Positions 36,242 to 44,684 of a stretch of DNA of 64,000 nt are shown here, piece by piece. The position numbers and the translations under genes were made by a program. Position 1 is the stretch's first letter. Each line of letters starts with the position of its first letter. Source of the DNA: Dyella sp. BiH032. Lineage in GTDB: Bacteria > Pseudomonadota > Gammaproteobacteria > Xanthomonadales > Rhodanobacteraceae. The stretch covers positions 310,001-374,000 of the forward strand of contig NZ_CP134867.1 in assembly GCF_031954525.1 (NCBI RefSeq). The letters are read 5' to 3'. Below the pieces are notes generated by a model, which ran no database searches, was not told the origin of the DNA, and saw only the letters and a program-made list of their open reading frames with translations.

Positions 36242-36541
36242 ATGAGATACCTCGCCGTTTCAGCCTCCATATGTTTCTCCGTATTGGCCAGTGCATTTTC
36301 TGGTCAGGCGTCCGCCGAGTACGACTGCAACGCCTGCATGCGGAATTATTTGAGCTGCCTTAGCCAGGGCCCGGGCAATCCGGCGCAGCAGGCTATCTGC
36401 GATCATGAATACGCGGGTTGTCTGGCCCAATGCGATGGCCTCGGCGCAGCCCAGCCGAAGAAACCTTTCAAGCATGAAGACGGCTATCAGCTGAATCGCG
36501 GCGTGGCCCAGACCATGAGCTGGGTTGATCACGGGACCTGA
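36242..36541 (+). CDS. Small secreted cysteine-rich protein
   Basis: A 99-residue protein with a strong ribosome site (AAGGAG, eight bases before the ATG) and a signal peptide (YLAVSASICFSVLASAFSGQ, then ASAE). The mature part has six cysteines in the pattern C-X2-C-X6-C-X15-C-X6-C-X3-C, between YDCNACMRNYLSC and ICDHEYAGCLAQC, so three disulphides are possible in the periplasm or outside. The two halves look like a repeated helical Cys motif. No family was recognised. A perfect terminator follows. Confidence 0.75.
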   Translation: MRYLAVSASICFSVLASAFSGQASAEYDCNACMRNYLSCLSQGPGNPAQQAICDHEYAGCLAQCDGLGAAQPKKPFKHEDGYQLNRGVAQTMSWVDHGT

Positions 36542-36555
36542 TACATCTGTCCAGG

Positions 36556-36588
36556 CCATCCTCGCCGATCGAAGGCGAGGATGGTTCA
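36556..36588 (+). terminator. Terminator after the cysteine-rich protein gene
   Basis: A perfect 11-bp stem CCATCCTCGCC (36556-36566) with GGCGAGGATGG (36574-36584), a seven-base loop, and TTCATCT after it. It starts 15 bases beyond the stop codon. Confidence 0.75.
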
Positions 36589-37162
36589 TCTAGACATCCC
36601 TGCCATCGCGTATGCAAAAGCAGCGGGCTTGGATGGGACATCGTCTGATCGCGAACGAAGGGTGCGGCGACATGCGGCAGCCGCTCGACATCGGCCCAAG
36701 ACCGCTCGCTAGTTATCGAAAGGGTTGCGCAGTGACGCCCTGGATCGATGACCGCTCCCATGCAGAAGGGCTTCATCAAGACAGCTCGTGGCGGCTACGC
36801 CACGGTAAAGAATGAAGGCGGTCGAGCGCCGAGCATTGTTCACGGGACGGTTGAAAACGCAGGAAATAACGACATAAACAGACGTTCAGACGTCCGCTCG
36901 TAAGGTTCGTTACAGTTATTCGACAGCTTCGCGCAAGCTCCTGTTTTGCTGCCTAAGCTACTGTTTCCACAGACGATATCTGTCCGTCTTCACGTCGTAA
37001 AAAATCTGTTGACGACGCATCGGCGCGCGCTTAAGTTCGGCCGCGAATCGCTGAAACTTGCGGTAAGAGTACGGGCTTGGGGAAGCCTTCCGCGTTCTTG
37101 CGATTCGATCTTCGGCGCGCGATGCGCCTGTCGGCCTGAAGGCCTTTTTGGGGAGAACACAG
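36589..37162. other. Long upstream region of the first TonB receptor
   Basis: About 570 bases of lower GC content without a convincing gene. A 67-codon frame at 36612-36815 has no ribosome site or family similarity. A promoter-like pair is listed separately at 37009-37037. The sequence between that promoter and the ATG would be a leader of about 120 bases; no known riboswitch was recognised in it. Confidence 0.45.
37009..37037 (+). promoter_or_regulatory. Promoter of the first Oar-like TonB receptor
   Basis: TTGACG (37009-37014) and TAAGTT (37032-37037) are 17 bases apart and followed by CGG. The second receptor has the similar arrangement TTGACT...TAAGGT followed by CGG, which raises confidence in both. 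Confidence 0.5.
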
Positions 37163-40100
37163 ATGATCAAGTTCCAGCACGCTGGTCGCGCGCCGCTGTG
37201 GCGTCGGACTGCCATCGCCGCTGCGTTGAGCATGAGCCTTGCCGGGGTGGCGATGGCTCAGTCGAACGCGTCGGGCACTATCTTCGGCCGCGCTGACGAG
37301 GCCGGTGCCACCGTCCACATCGAGAACGTCGATACGGGCCTGACCCGCGACATCGCGTTGGATTCGAGCGGCCGCTATCGCGCTGCTTCGCTGCCGGTCG
37401 GCCGCTATCGGGTGAGCCTGCAGAAGAACGGCCAGACCATCAACACGCGCGACAACGTGCAGGTGGTGGTCAGCACCGGTACCGAAATTTCTTTCAACGC
37501 AGCCACCGCGGCGACCGGCGCCAAGAATCTCGAAGGCATCCAGGTCGTGGCCAATGCGCTGCCGGCGATCGACGTGTCCTCGGTCGACTCGCGTACCGTA
37601 CTGACCTCCGAGCAGCTGCAGAAGCTGCCGATCCTCAATAACGTCAATGCGGCCGCGCTGCTGGCGCCCGGCACCACCGGCGGCGACAGCCGCTACGGCA
37701 ACGCCATCTCGATGGGCGGCTCCTCCGCCGCCGAGAACCAGTACTACATCAATGGTTTCCCGGTCACCAACCCGCTCACCGGCCTGGGCTTCACCAGCCT
37801 GCCGTTCGACGCGATCGACCAGGAACAGGTGTTCACCGGCGGCTACGGCGCCGAGTACGGTCGTTCCACCGGCGGCGTGGTGAACATCATCACCAAGCGC
37901 GGCACCAACACCTGGAAGGCCGGCGCTGAAGTGCTGTGGAGCCCGGCCAAGCTGGCCGCCACCCAGCGTTACATCTACTACCCCGTCGGCAGCCACCGCG
38001 TCACCGACGGCAAGGTGCTGTTCCGTCCGAACGACAAGCTGACCCAGACCCAGGTCGGCGCGTACGTCGGCGGTCCGCTGATCAAGGACAAGCTGTTCTT
38101 CTACGGCACCGGCGAGTTCATCAAGAACACCGGCCGCGTGCAGTACGGCACCAACAACGGCACCACCGGCGCCAGCACCAAGACCAAGGACGACAGCAAC
38201 AAGATCACGCGTTGGATGGCCAAGGTGGACTGGAACATCACCGACAACCACATCCTGGAATTCACCGGCATTGGTGAAGATTCCATCCAGGACACGGTGA
38301 TCTACAACTACAACTACAACACTGGCCTGCAGGGCACGCTCAGGGGCACGGAACACCAGAAGAACACCGGTGTAGCCAACTCCACGCCGGGCGGCCAGCT
38401 CTATGTGGGCAAGTACACTGGCTACATCACCGACAGCCTGACGATCAACGCGCTGTATGGCCGCAGCACCGCGGACCATGTCGATAGCGTGGCCGGCGCT
38501 TCCGGTGGCGTGTGCCCGAACATTACGGACAACCGCAGCAACCCCAGCCGCATCAGCTGCGCGCCGGTCGGCGGCAACCTGCTGGTGCCGGGCGCGAACG
38601 ACAAGACCCACGCCTGGCGCTTCGATGTGGAATATCACCTCGGCTCGCACACGCTGCGCGGCGGTCTGGACAACCAGACACTGGAGTCCTTCTCCGGCCG
38701 TGCCACGCAGGGCGGCGCGTTGTGGACCTACTTCGATGCAACCGACGACTTCTCCACCGTGCCGGGCATGAACATCCCGCCGGGCGCGACCGAAGTCGCC
38801 CAGCGCACCATCTTCAGCGCCGCGGGCAAGGTGAAGGTGGAGCAGCAAGCGCAGTACATCGAAGACCACTGGCAGATCAATGATCGCTGGCTTGCCTACC
38901 TCGGCCTGCGTAACGAGCAGTTCAAGAACTTCAACACCGACGGCGTGGTGTTCCTGAAGCAGCGCCACCAGCTCGCTCCGCGCCTGGGTCTGACCTGGGA
39001 CGTCAATGGCGATTCCAGCTTCAAGATCTACGCCAACGCTGGCCGCTACCACCTGGCCGTGCCCTCGAACGTGGCCATTCGCGGCGCCGGCCCGCAGCGC
39101 TTCGAGAATCAGTACTTCGTCTACACCGGCGTGGATCCGGTGACGAATGCGCCGATCAACCCGACGCCCATCAGCTCCGTGTTCTTCGCCAACGGCGCCA
39201 ACGGCCAGGCGCCGAATCCGGTGACACTGGCCAAGAAGGGCATCAGCGCGTACTACCAGGACGAATACATCCTGGGCTTCGACAAGGAGATCGCGCCGAA
39301 CTACACGGTGGGCGCCAAGGCGATCTACCGCAATCTGAAGAGCATCATCGACGACTTCTGCGATGCCCGCCCGTTCCTCGCGCATGAAGCCGCCGCCGGC
39401 ACGCCGATCACCAATCCGGCCTTCACCGAGTGGGAGACCAACGGCGCGCCCTGCTTGCTGTTCAATCCGGGTCGCGGCGCGACGTTCACCATCGATCACG
39501 ACGGTCTGGGCACGCTCAAGAACGTGACGCTTTCGAAGGAAGAGCTCGGCTATCCGGATCTGAAGCGCAAGTACCTCGCGTTGAACCTCTACCTCGAGCA
39601 CCAGTTCGATCAGAAGTGGTACGGCAAGGTCGAGTACGTGTGGTCGCACAACTTTGGCAATTCCGAAGGCCTGCTCCTGTCTGACATCGGCCAGCAGGAT
39701 CCGTCCGTGACCCAGGCCTGGGACTTCCCGGAACTGATGATCGGCTCCAGCGGCAACCTGCCGAACGATCGCCGCCACCAGTTGAAGGCCTACGGCTTCT
39801 ACCAGATCACGCCGGAATGGCTGATTGGCAGCAGCCTGCTGGTCGCCTCGGGCCGCCCGAAGAACTGCCTGGGCATCCCGCCGACGGACCCCTATCAGTA
39901 CGGCTCGTCGTACTTCTACTGCAAAGGCCAGGTCGCGCCACGCGGCAGCCAGGGCAATATGCCGTGGACTTACACGCTGAACCTGAGCAGCGAATGGCGG
40001 CCGGCCTGGGCCGACCACAAGCTGGCCTTCTCGATGGACATCTTCAACGTGTTCAACCAGCAGAAGGCACAGAACCGCGTGGAGACCTATCAGCTGGGCA

Positions 40101-40192
40101 GCGGCGCGGTCAGCGGTACCTACGGGCGCATCCTGAGCTACAGCGCGCCACGCACGGTCCGTCTGGGCGCCCGCTACGACTTCTCGCTGTAA
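37163..40192 (+). CDS. Oar-like TonB-dependent receptor (first of a tandem pair)
   Basis: A 1009-residue outer-membrane receptor. The signal peptide ends ...AGVAMA|Q (cleavage after residue 32). Residues 35-110 are a carboxypeptidase-regulatory-like beta domain (SSGRYRAASLPVGRYRVSL), then comes the plug (LEGIQVVANALPAIDVSSVD, YGAEYGRSTGGVVNIITKRG) and a large barrel. Pairs of cysteines in predicted surface loops (VCPN/SCAP, FCDA/PCLL, NCLG/FYCK) recur in the paralogue. GGGGAGAA precedes the ATG at 37163. Oar-like receptors take up peptides, sugars or other large nutrients; the ligand is unknown. A terminator follows. Confidence 0.92.
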   Translation: MIKFQHAGRAPLWRRTAIAAALSMSLAGVAMAQSNASGTIFGRADEAGATVHIENVDTGLTRDIALDSSGRYRAASLPVGRYRVSLQKNGQTINTRDNVQVVVSTGTEISFNAATAATGAKNLEGIQVVANALPAIDVSSVDSRTVLTSEQLQKLPILNNVNAAALLAPGTTGGDSRYGNAISMGGSSAAENQYYINGFPVTNPLTGLGFTSLPFDAIDQEQVFTGGYGAEYGRSTGGVVNIITKRGTNTWKAGAEVLWSPAKLAATQRYIYYPVGSHRVTDGKVLFRPNDKLTQTQVGAYVGGPLIKDKLFFYGTGEFIKNTGRVQYGTNNGTTGASTKTKDDSNKITRWMAKVDWNITDNHILEFTGIGEDSIQDTVIYNYNYNTGLQGTLRGTEHQKNTGVANSTPGGQLYVGKYTGYITDSLTINALYGRSTADHVDSVAGASGGVCPNITDNRSNPSRISCAPVGGNLLVPGANDKTHAWRFDVEYHLGSHTLRGGLDNQTLESFSGRATQGGALWTYFDATDDFSTVPGMNIPPGATEVAQRTIFSAAGKVKVEQQAQYIEDHWQINDRWLAYLGLRNEQFKNFNTDGVVFLKQRHQLAPRLGLTWDVNGDSSFKIYANAGRYHLAVPSNVAIRGAGPQRFENQYFVYTGVDPVTNAPINPTPISSVFFANGANGQAPNPVTLAKKGISAYYQDEYILGFDKEIAPNYTVGAKAIYRNLKSIIDDFCDARPFLAHEAAAGTPITNPAFTEWETNGAPCLLFNPGRGATFTIDHDGLGTLKNVTLSKEELGYPDLKRKYLALNLYLEHQFDQKWYGKVEYVWSHNFGNSEGLLLSDIGQQDPSVTQAWDFPELMIGSSGNLPNDRRHQLKAYGFYQITPEWLIGSSLLVASGRPKNCLGIPPTDPYQYGSSYFYCKGQVAPRGSQGNMPWTYTLNLSSEWRPAWADHKLAFSMDIFNVFNQQKAQNRVETYQLGSGAVSGTYGRILSYSAPRTVRLGARYDFSL

Positions 40193-40237
40193 ACAAGAAA
40201 CCAGCGCCGGGGCCGACCCGGCGCGATCTCCCCTATG

Positions 40238-40268
40238 GCCGCCGGAAGCACTCCGGCGGCATTTTTTT
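40238..40268 (+). terminator. Intrinsic terminator after the first TonB receptor
   Basis: An 8-bp GC stem GCCGCCGG (40238-40245) with CCGGCGGC (40253-40260), a seven-base loop, then A and a run of seven T. It makes the two receptor genes separate transcription units. Confidence 0.92.
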
Positions 40269-40391
40269 GCGCAAAGCTTGCGCCAAGGTGTCGTTAAGCT
40301 TGCATTCACGCTTTTTCTCGCCGGGGGAATCTGCGCATACCACTGAAAATCAACGAATTGCGCGCCCAGGGACCAAAAGCTTCGGCATAGG

Positions 40392-40440
40392 AAAAAGTCT
40401 TAACTTTTTGTTGACTCTCGTTCCGACCCGCCTCTAAGGT
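40392..40440 (+). promoter_or_regulatory. Promoter and inverted repeat of the second TonB receptor
   Basis: TTGACT (40411-40416) and TAAGGT (40435-40440) are 18 bases apart. Directly before the -35 box lies a perfect inverted repeat AAAAAGT (40392-40398) and ACTTTTT (40403-40409), which may be an operator or an AT-rich upstream element. The rest of 40269-40596 holds a leader of about 150 bases without a recognised structure. Confidence 0.5.
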
Positions 40441-40596
40441 CGGCATGCGACCCGTGAGAAGTTGCGAAGTCTGCCGGACGAGGGGTCGTCCCGCGACTTT
40501 CGCAGACCCGCTTTCTAAGAGTCTGCCGCGATTTCCCACGCCGCTTTGGGGCGACGTTTTCGCCCGTCCTTTTTGGATTTCTCGGGGAGATCAGCA

Positions 40597-43500
40597 ATGC
40601 AGACGTTCCGTCATCCACGCTATGCGGTCGCGTGCCGCCGTACCGCGCTCGCCGCCGCCCTGGCCATGGGCCTCGCCGGCACGGCCATGGCGCAGTCCAA
40701 TGCATCGGGCGTGATCTTCGGCCGCACCGCCGAAGCCGGTAGCAGCATCCACATCGAAAACCTCGACACCGGCTTTGCGCGAGACATCGCGGTGGACGCC
40801 GATGGCCGCTACCGCGCCGGCTCGCTGCCGGTCGGCCGCTACAAGGTGACCTTGCAGAAGGACGGCAAGACGCTGGAAAGCCGCGACAACGTACAAGTTG
40901 CGCTGGGCTCGGGTGTGGACGTTTCATTCGCCGGCGCCGTGGCCTCTTCCGCGGGCAACGCGCAGACGCTGGAAGGCATCCAGGTCGTCGGCAACGCACT
41001 ACCGGCGATCGATGTGTCCTCCGTCGACTCGCGCACCGTGCTCACCTCCGAGCAGCTGCAGAAGCTGCCGTTGGCGCGCAATGTCACCGCGGCGGCGCTG
41101 CTGGCGCCTGGCGTGGTGTCCGGCGACTCGCGCTACGGCAATGTGGCCTCCTTCGGCGGCGCGTCGGCTTCGGAAAACCAGTACTACATCAACGGCTATG
41201 CGGTGACGAACGCGCTTACCGGCCTGGGCTTCACCAGCTTGCCGTATGACGCCATCGACCAGCAGCAGATCTACACCGGCGGCTATGGCGCCGAATACGG
41301 CCGCTCCACCGGCGGCGTGATCAACGTGGTCACCAAGCGTGGCGGCAATACCTGGAAGGGTGGCGTGGGCATGTACGTCATCCCGCAGTACTTCCGCGAT
41401 TCGCCGCGCAGCATCTATCGCACCAATGGCACGCTGTACCAGTACAACGGTGACAGCAAGTTCTCGTCCGTGCAGTACACCGGCTACGTGAGCGGTCCGC
41501 TGATCAAGGACAAGCTGTTCCTCTACGCTGCGGGCGACTTCACCAGTTCCAGCGGCCACAACGTGTTGCCGGTCACCACGCCGCAGCGCACGAACGAGGA
41601 CAGCAAGGCCACCAAGTGGCTGGCCAAGATCGACTGGAACATCACCGACAACCACCTGCTCGAACTGACCGGCCTATCGGACAAGAACAACACGACCAAG
41701 CAGGTCTACGCGTACGACTACAACACGTTCCAGGCCACGCGCTACCTGGGTTCGGACAAGACGAAGAACTTCGACTCCGGCCCGGGTTCGCAGCCGGGCG
41801 GCGACGTGTACATCGGCAAGTACACCGGCTACATCACCGACAACCTGACGGTGAACGCGCTGTACGGCCGCAGCAAGACCGAGCACGTGCGCGATCTGTC
41901 GTATGCATCCAATCCGAACTGCCCGTGGGTGCTGGACAACCGTAACGCGCCGCCCAGCACGATCATCGGCTGCGGTCTCGTCAACGGTACCGTGCTCGGC
42001 AAGGGCGCGCAGGACAAGACGCACGGCTGGCGTCTGGACGTGGAGTACCGCCTGGGTTCGCACGATCTGCGCGCGGGCGTGGACAACCAGACGCTCGAGT
42101 CCTTCGCCGGTAACGTCTACGAAGGCGGTTATCGCTGGGTCTACCGCGACGCCGGTCCGGTCACTGGCCGTCCGGACATCGTGCCCCCGCCGGGCACCGA
42201 CTACGTGGTCGAGAAGCGCTTGTTCCAGACTGGCGCAAGCGTCAAGGTGGAGCAGGAAGCGCAGTTCATCGAAGACCGCTGGCAGGCGACCGACCGCTGG
42301 CTGATCTACCTGGGCCTGCGCAATGAGCAGTTCAAGAATCTCAACGGTGCGGGCGACGTCTACGTCAAGCAGCGTCACCAGCTGGCGCCGCGCCTGGGCG
42401 TGACCTGGGACGTGTTCGGCGATTCCAGCTTCAAGGTCTACGCCAATGCGGGCCGCTACCACCTGGCGATTCCGTCGAACGTGGCGATCCGCGGCGCCTC
42501 GGCGTCGACGTACTACAGCGAGTACTACACCTACACCGGCGTGGCGCCGAACGGCGAGCCGACCGGCCTGACCCAGCTGGGCTCGCGCGGGTATCTCAAT
42601 GGCGAAGACGGCACCACGCCGGATCCACGCAGCGTGGCGGCGCAGAACATCAAGGCTTACTACCAGGACGAGTACATCCTCGGTTTCGACAAGAGCCTGG
42701 GCAACGACTGGACCTTCGGCGCCAAGGCGACCTTGCGCAAGCTGAAGAGCTCGATCGACGACTTCTGCGATTCGCGTCCGTTCGAGAAGTACGCCGCGCG
42801 CAACAACATCGACATCAGCAACGCCAGCATCGCGGGTTGCTATCTGTTCAACCCCGGCCAGAGCAACACCTTCATGGTCGACGTCAACGGTCAGGGTAAC
42901 TTCGTGCCATTCAGGCTGACGAAGGAGGATTTCACGTCGCCGGAGGGCGTCGCGTTCCCTGACTTGAAGCGCAAGTACTACTCGCTGGACCTCTACCTGG
43001 AACACCAGTTCAGCAACCAGTGGTACGGCCGCGTGGACTACACCTTCTCACGCAGCTACGGCAACTCGGAAGGCCAGCTCAAGTCCGACATCGGCCAGCT
43101 CGATCCGTCGGTGACGCAGGACTGGGACGCGCCGGAGATCATGCAGTTCACCAACGGCCCGCTGCCGAACGACCGCACGCATCAGCTCAAGGCGTATGGC
43201 TACTTCCAGGCCACCAACGAGTGGCTGTTCGGCGCCAACCTCGCGGTGGCGTCGGGTCGCCCGAAGAATTGCATCGGCTTCGATCCGGTCGACGCGATTC
43301 AGTACGGCGCTTCGTACTTCGAGTGCAACTTCCAGCCCAGCCCGCGCGGTTCCAAGGGCCGCCTGCCCTGGACCTGGACCATGGACCTGAACATGGAATA
43401 CCGGCCGACCTGGGCCGGCGCCAACCAGCCGCTGGCGTTCACCGCCAACGTGTTCAACCTGTTCTCGAAGAAGAAGGAAGTCGCGGTGATCGAAGTGGGC

Positions 43501-43620
43501 GAGAGCTCGATCAGCAAGACCACCGGCCTGCCGGTGCGCAGCGTGAATTACCTGCGCCCGGTGGCGTTCCAGACGCCGCGCTACTTCCAGTTCGGCGTAC
43601 GCTACGACTTCTCGATGTAA
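40597..43620 (+). CDS. Oar-like TonB-dependent receptor (second of a tandem pair)
   Basis: A 1007-residue paralogue of the previous receptor, with the same parts: a signal peptide ending AGTAMA|Q, a carboxypeptidase-regulatory-like domain (ADGRYRAGSLPVGRYKVTL), a plug with VDSRTVLTSEQLQKLP, and a barrel ending RYDFSM. The three loop-cysteine pairs are kept (NCPW/IGCG, FCDS/GCYL, NCIG/FECN), but loop sequences differ, suggesting related yet different ligands. CGGGGAGA precedes the ATG at 40597. It has its own promoter and terminator. The neighbouring sugar-catabolic operon hints at, but does not prove, a carbohydrate ligand. Confidence 0.92.
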   Translation: MQTFRHPRYAVACRRTALAAALAMGLAGTAMAQSNASGVIFGRTAEAGSSIHIENLDTGFARDIAVDADGRYRAGSLPVGRYKVTLQKDGKTLESRDNVQVALGSGVDVSFAGAVASSAGNAQTLEGIQVVGNALPAIDVSSVDSRTVLTSEQLQKLPLARNVTAAALLAPGVVSGDSRYGNVASFGGASASENQYYINGYAVTNALTGLGFTSLPYDAIDQQQIYTGGYGAEYGRSTGGVINVVTKRGGNTWKGGVGMYVIPQYFRDSPRSIYRTNGTLYQYNGDSKFSSVQYTGYVSGPLIKDKLFLYAAGDFTSSSGHNVLPVTTPQRTNEDSKATKWLAKIDWNITDNHLLELTGLSDKNNTTKQVYAYDYNTFQATRYLGSDKTKNFDSGPGSQPGGDVYIGKYTGYITDNLTVNALYGRSKTEHVRDLSYASNPNCPWVLDNRNAPPSTIIGCGLVNGTVLGKGAQDKTHGWRLDVEYRLGSHDLRAGVDNQTLESFAGNVYEGGYRWVYRDAGPVTGRPDIVPPPGTDYVVEKRLFQTGASVKVEQEAQFIEDRWQATDRWLIYLGLRNEQFKNLNGAGDVYVKQRHQLAPRLGVTWDVFGDSSFKVYANAGRYHLAIPSNVAIRGASASTYYSEYYTYTGVAPNGEPTGLTQLGSRGYLNGEDGTTPDPRSVAAQNIKAYYQDEYILGFDKSLGNDWTFGAKATLRKLKSSIDDFCDSRPFEKYAARNNIDISNASIAGCYLFNPGQSNTFMVDVNGQGNFVPFRLTKEDFTSPEGVAFPDLKRKYYSLDLYLEHQFSNQWYGRVDYTFSRSYGNSEGQLKSDIGQLDPSVTQDWDAPEIMQFTNGPLPNDRTHQLKAYGYFQATNEWLFGANLAVASGRPKNCIGFDPVDAIQYGASYFECNFQPSPRGSKGRLPWTWTMDLNMEYRPTWAGANQPLAFTANVFNLFSKKKEVAVIEVGESSISKTTGLPVRSVNYLRPVAFQTPRYFQFGVRYDFSM

Positions 43621-43661
43621 GAACGACGGGCGCCGGCAGTGGCCGGCGCCTTCTTCCGCAG

Positions 43662-43688
43662 TCGCCGGCCTTGCCGGCGATTTTTTTT
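43662..43688. terminator. Intrinsic terminator after the second TonB receptor
   Basis: Stem TCGCCGGC (43662-43669) with GCCGGCGA (43673-43680), a three-base loop and a run of eight T. A second hairpin without long T-run, around 43630-43650, lies just before it. The convergent GntR gene ends at 43713. Confidence 0.88.
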
Positions 43689-43712
43689 CGCCCTGCGCCG
43701 AGAGTGCAGCGA

Positions 43713-44489
43713 TCAGTCCGTATGCAACTCCGCCACGAAGTCGTAGATATCGCCCCGATACCACGACACCGTGAACTCCACCACGCGCCCGTCGTCGAGA
43801 AAGCTGCGGCGCTCGATGTTGAGACCGGCGCTGCCGGTGGGTACGTGCAGTAGCCGTGCCTGCTGGGCGCCTAGCGAAACCGCGCGCAGGCGCTGCAAGG
43901 CGCGGCGGGGACGGCAGCCCAGGTTTTCCAGTACTTCATAGAGCGAATCGTGCACGATCAGCGGGTCGGGCAGGATGCTGGCTGGCACTACCGAACGCTC
44001 GATCGCCAGCGGTTCTTCTCGCGCATAGCGCACGCGATGAAGGCGGGCGACCTGCACGCCGGGCGACAAATTCATCGCCATCGACTCTTCCGGCGTCACC
44101 TCGCCGATGCTGCGCTCGAAGAACTCCGAGCGCGGATTCAAGCCGCGCGCACGCAAGTCCTCGGTGAAGCTCGTGAGGCGCGACATCGGCTTGATGATGC
44201 GTTCCGCGACGAAGGTGCCGGCGCCATGGCGCTGCGTGAGAATGCCTTCCTCGACGAGCCCGGCGATGGCTTTGCGCACGGTGACGCGCGAGAGGCTGAG
44301 TGCCCGCGAAAGGTCGCGCTCGCTTGGCAGCGCCTGTCCGGGTTCAATGTCGCGGTGTTCCACCACGTTGCGGATGGCGCGGCGCAGCCGCAGGTAGGCC
44401 AGCGGCTGGTGCGTGGCGGCGTCGCGGCTGAGGCGGAAGTATTCGTTGACCAATGCGGTTTCCATGGCGGCCAACATACCAATGACCAT
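43713..44489 (-). CDS. GntR family regulator with UTRA domain (HutC type)
   Basis: A 258-residue regulator. The N-terminal winged helix reads LPSERDLSRALSLSRVTVRK and EGILTQRHGAGTFV. The C-terminal UTRA ligand domain spans about residues 105-250 (ARLHRVRYAREEPLAIERSV ends its core). HutC-type members often sense sugar phosphates or other metabolites. It is divergent from zwf-pgl-edd-eda and probably controls that operon. The start at 44489 is uncertain; ATG codons at 44477 and 44465 are in frame and none has a strong ribosome site. Two ATACCAAT boxes overlap these starts, suggesting autoregulation. Confidence 0.9.
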   Translation of the reverse strand: MVIGMLAAMETALVNEYFRLSRDAATHQPLAYLRLRRAIRNVVEHRDIEPGQALPSERDLSRALSLSRVTVRKAIAGLVEEGILTQRHGAGTFVAERIIKPMSRLTSFTEDLRARGLNPRSEFFERSIGEVTPEESMAMNLSPGVQVARLHRVRYAREEPLAIERSVVPASILPDPLIVHDSLYEVLENLGCRPRRALQRLRAVSLGAQQARLLHVPTGSAGLNIERRSFLDDGRVVEFTVSWYRGDIYDFVAELHTD

Positions 44490-44495
44490 ACCAAT
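44476..44495. promoter_or_regulatory. Candidate GntR operator at its own start
   Basis: Two direct copies of ATACCAAT (44476-44483 and 44488-44495; ATTGGTAT on the coding strand) with a 12-base period overlap the possible start codons of the GntR gene. The ATTGGTAT core resembles sites of other HutC-type GntR proteins such as NagR/YvoA. Binding here would block transcription or elongation of the regulator gene. Confidence 0.45.
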
Positions 44496-44597
44496 TCCAC
44501 AAGCACCGGTTAAAACAGGGCCCTGGCGGGGTTACCAGTTCGCCACCCAAAGGGCCGGGAGCGCCGTGGGACAGGCGTTCCCGCGAAGTGGTGTTGT

Positions 44598-44615
44598 CTG
44601 GTATTTCACTGGTAC
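44598..44615. promoter_or_regulatory. Candidate GntR operator in front of zwf
   Basis: CTGGTAT (44598-44604) and CTGGTAC (44609-44615) are direct repeats with an 11-base period, some 70 bases before the proposed zwf start. They match the boxes at the GntR start, apart from one base. A TTGTCT at 44594-44599 could be the -35 of the zwf promoter. Confidence 0.45.
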
Positions 44616-44684
44616 GTTAGGATGCACCGACCGGCTAGGATTCCTCCCTGGCCTCCCCTCACGCCACACCCCGAGGTGATCGAA

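Noticed and set aside
36612-36815. A 67-codon ORF upstream of the first TonB receptor
   Set aside because: No ribosome site, no similarity, and codon use unlike neighbouring genes.
37031-40309. A 1092-codon open frame antisense to the first TonB receptor
   Set aside because: Same cause: a mirror frame of a GC-rich gene, with Val/Ala/Arg/His-rich composition and no domain.
43621-43660. A second terminator-type hairpin directly after the second TonB receptor
   Set aside because: A GC stem is visible near 43630-43650, but its T-run is short; the hairpin at 43662-43688 is the better terminator, so only that one is listed.
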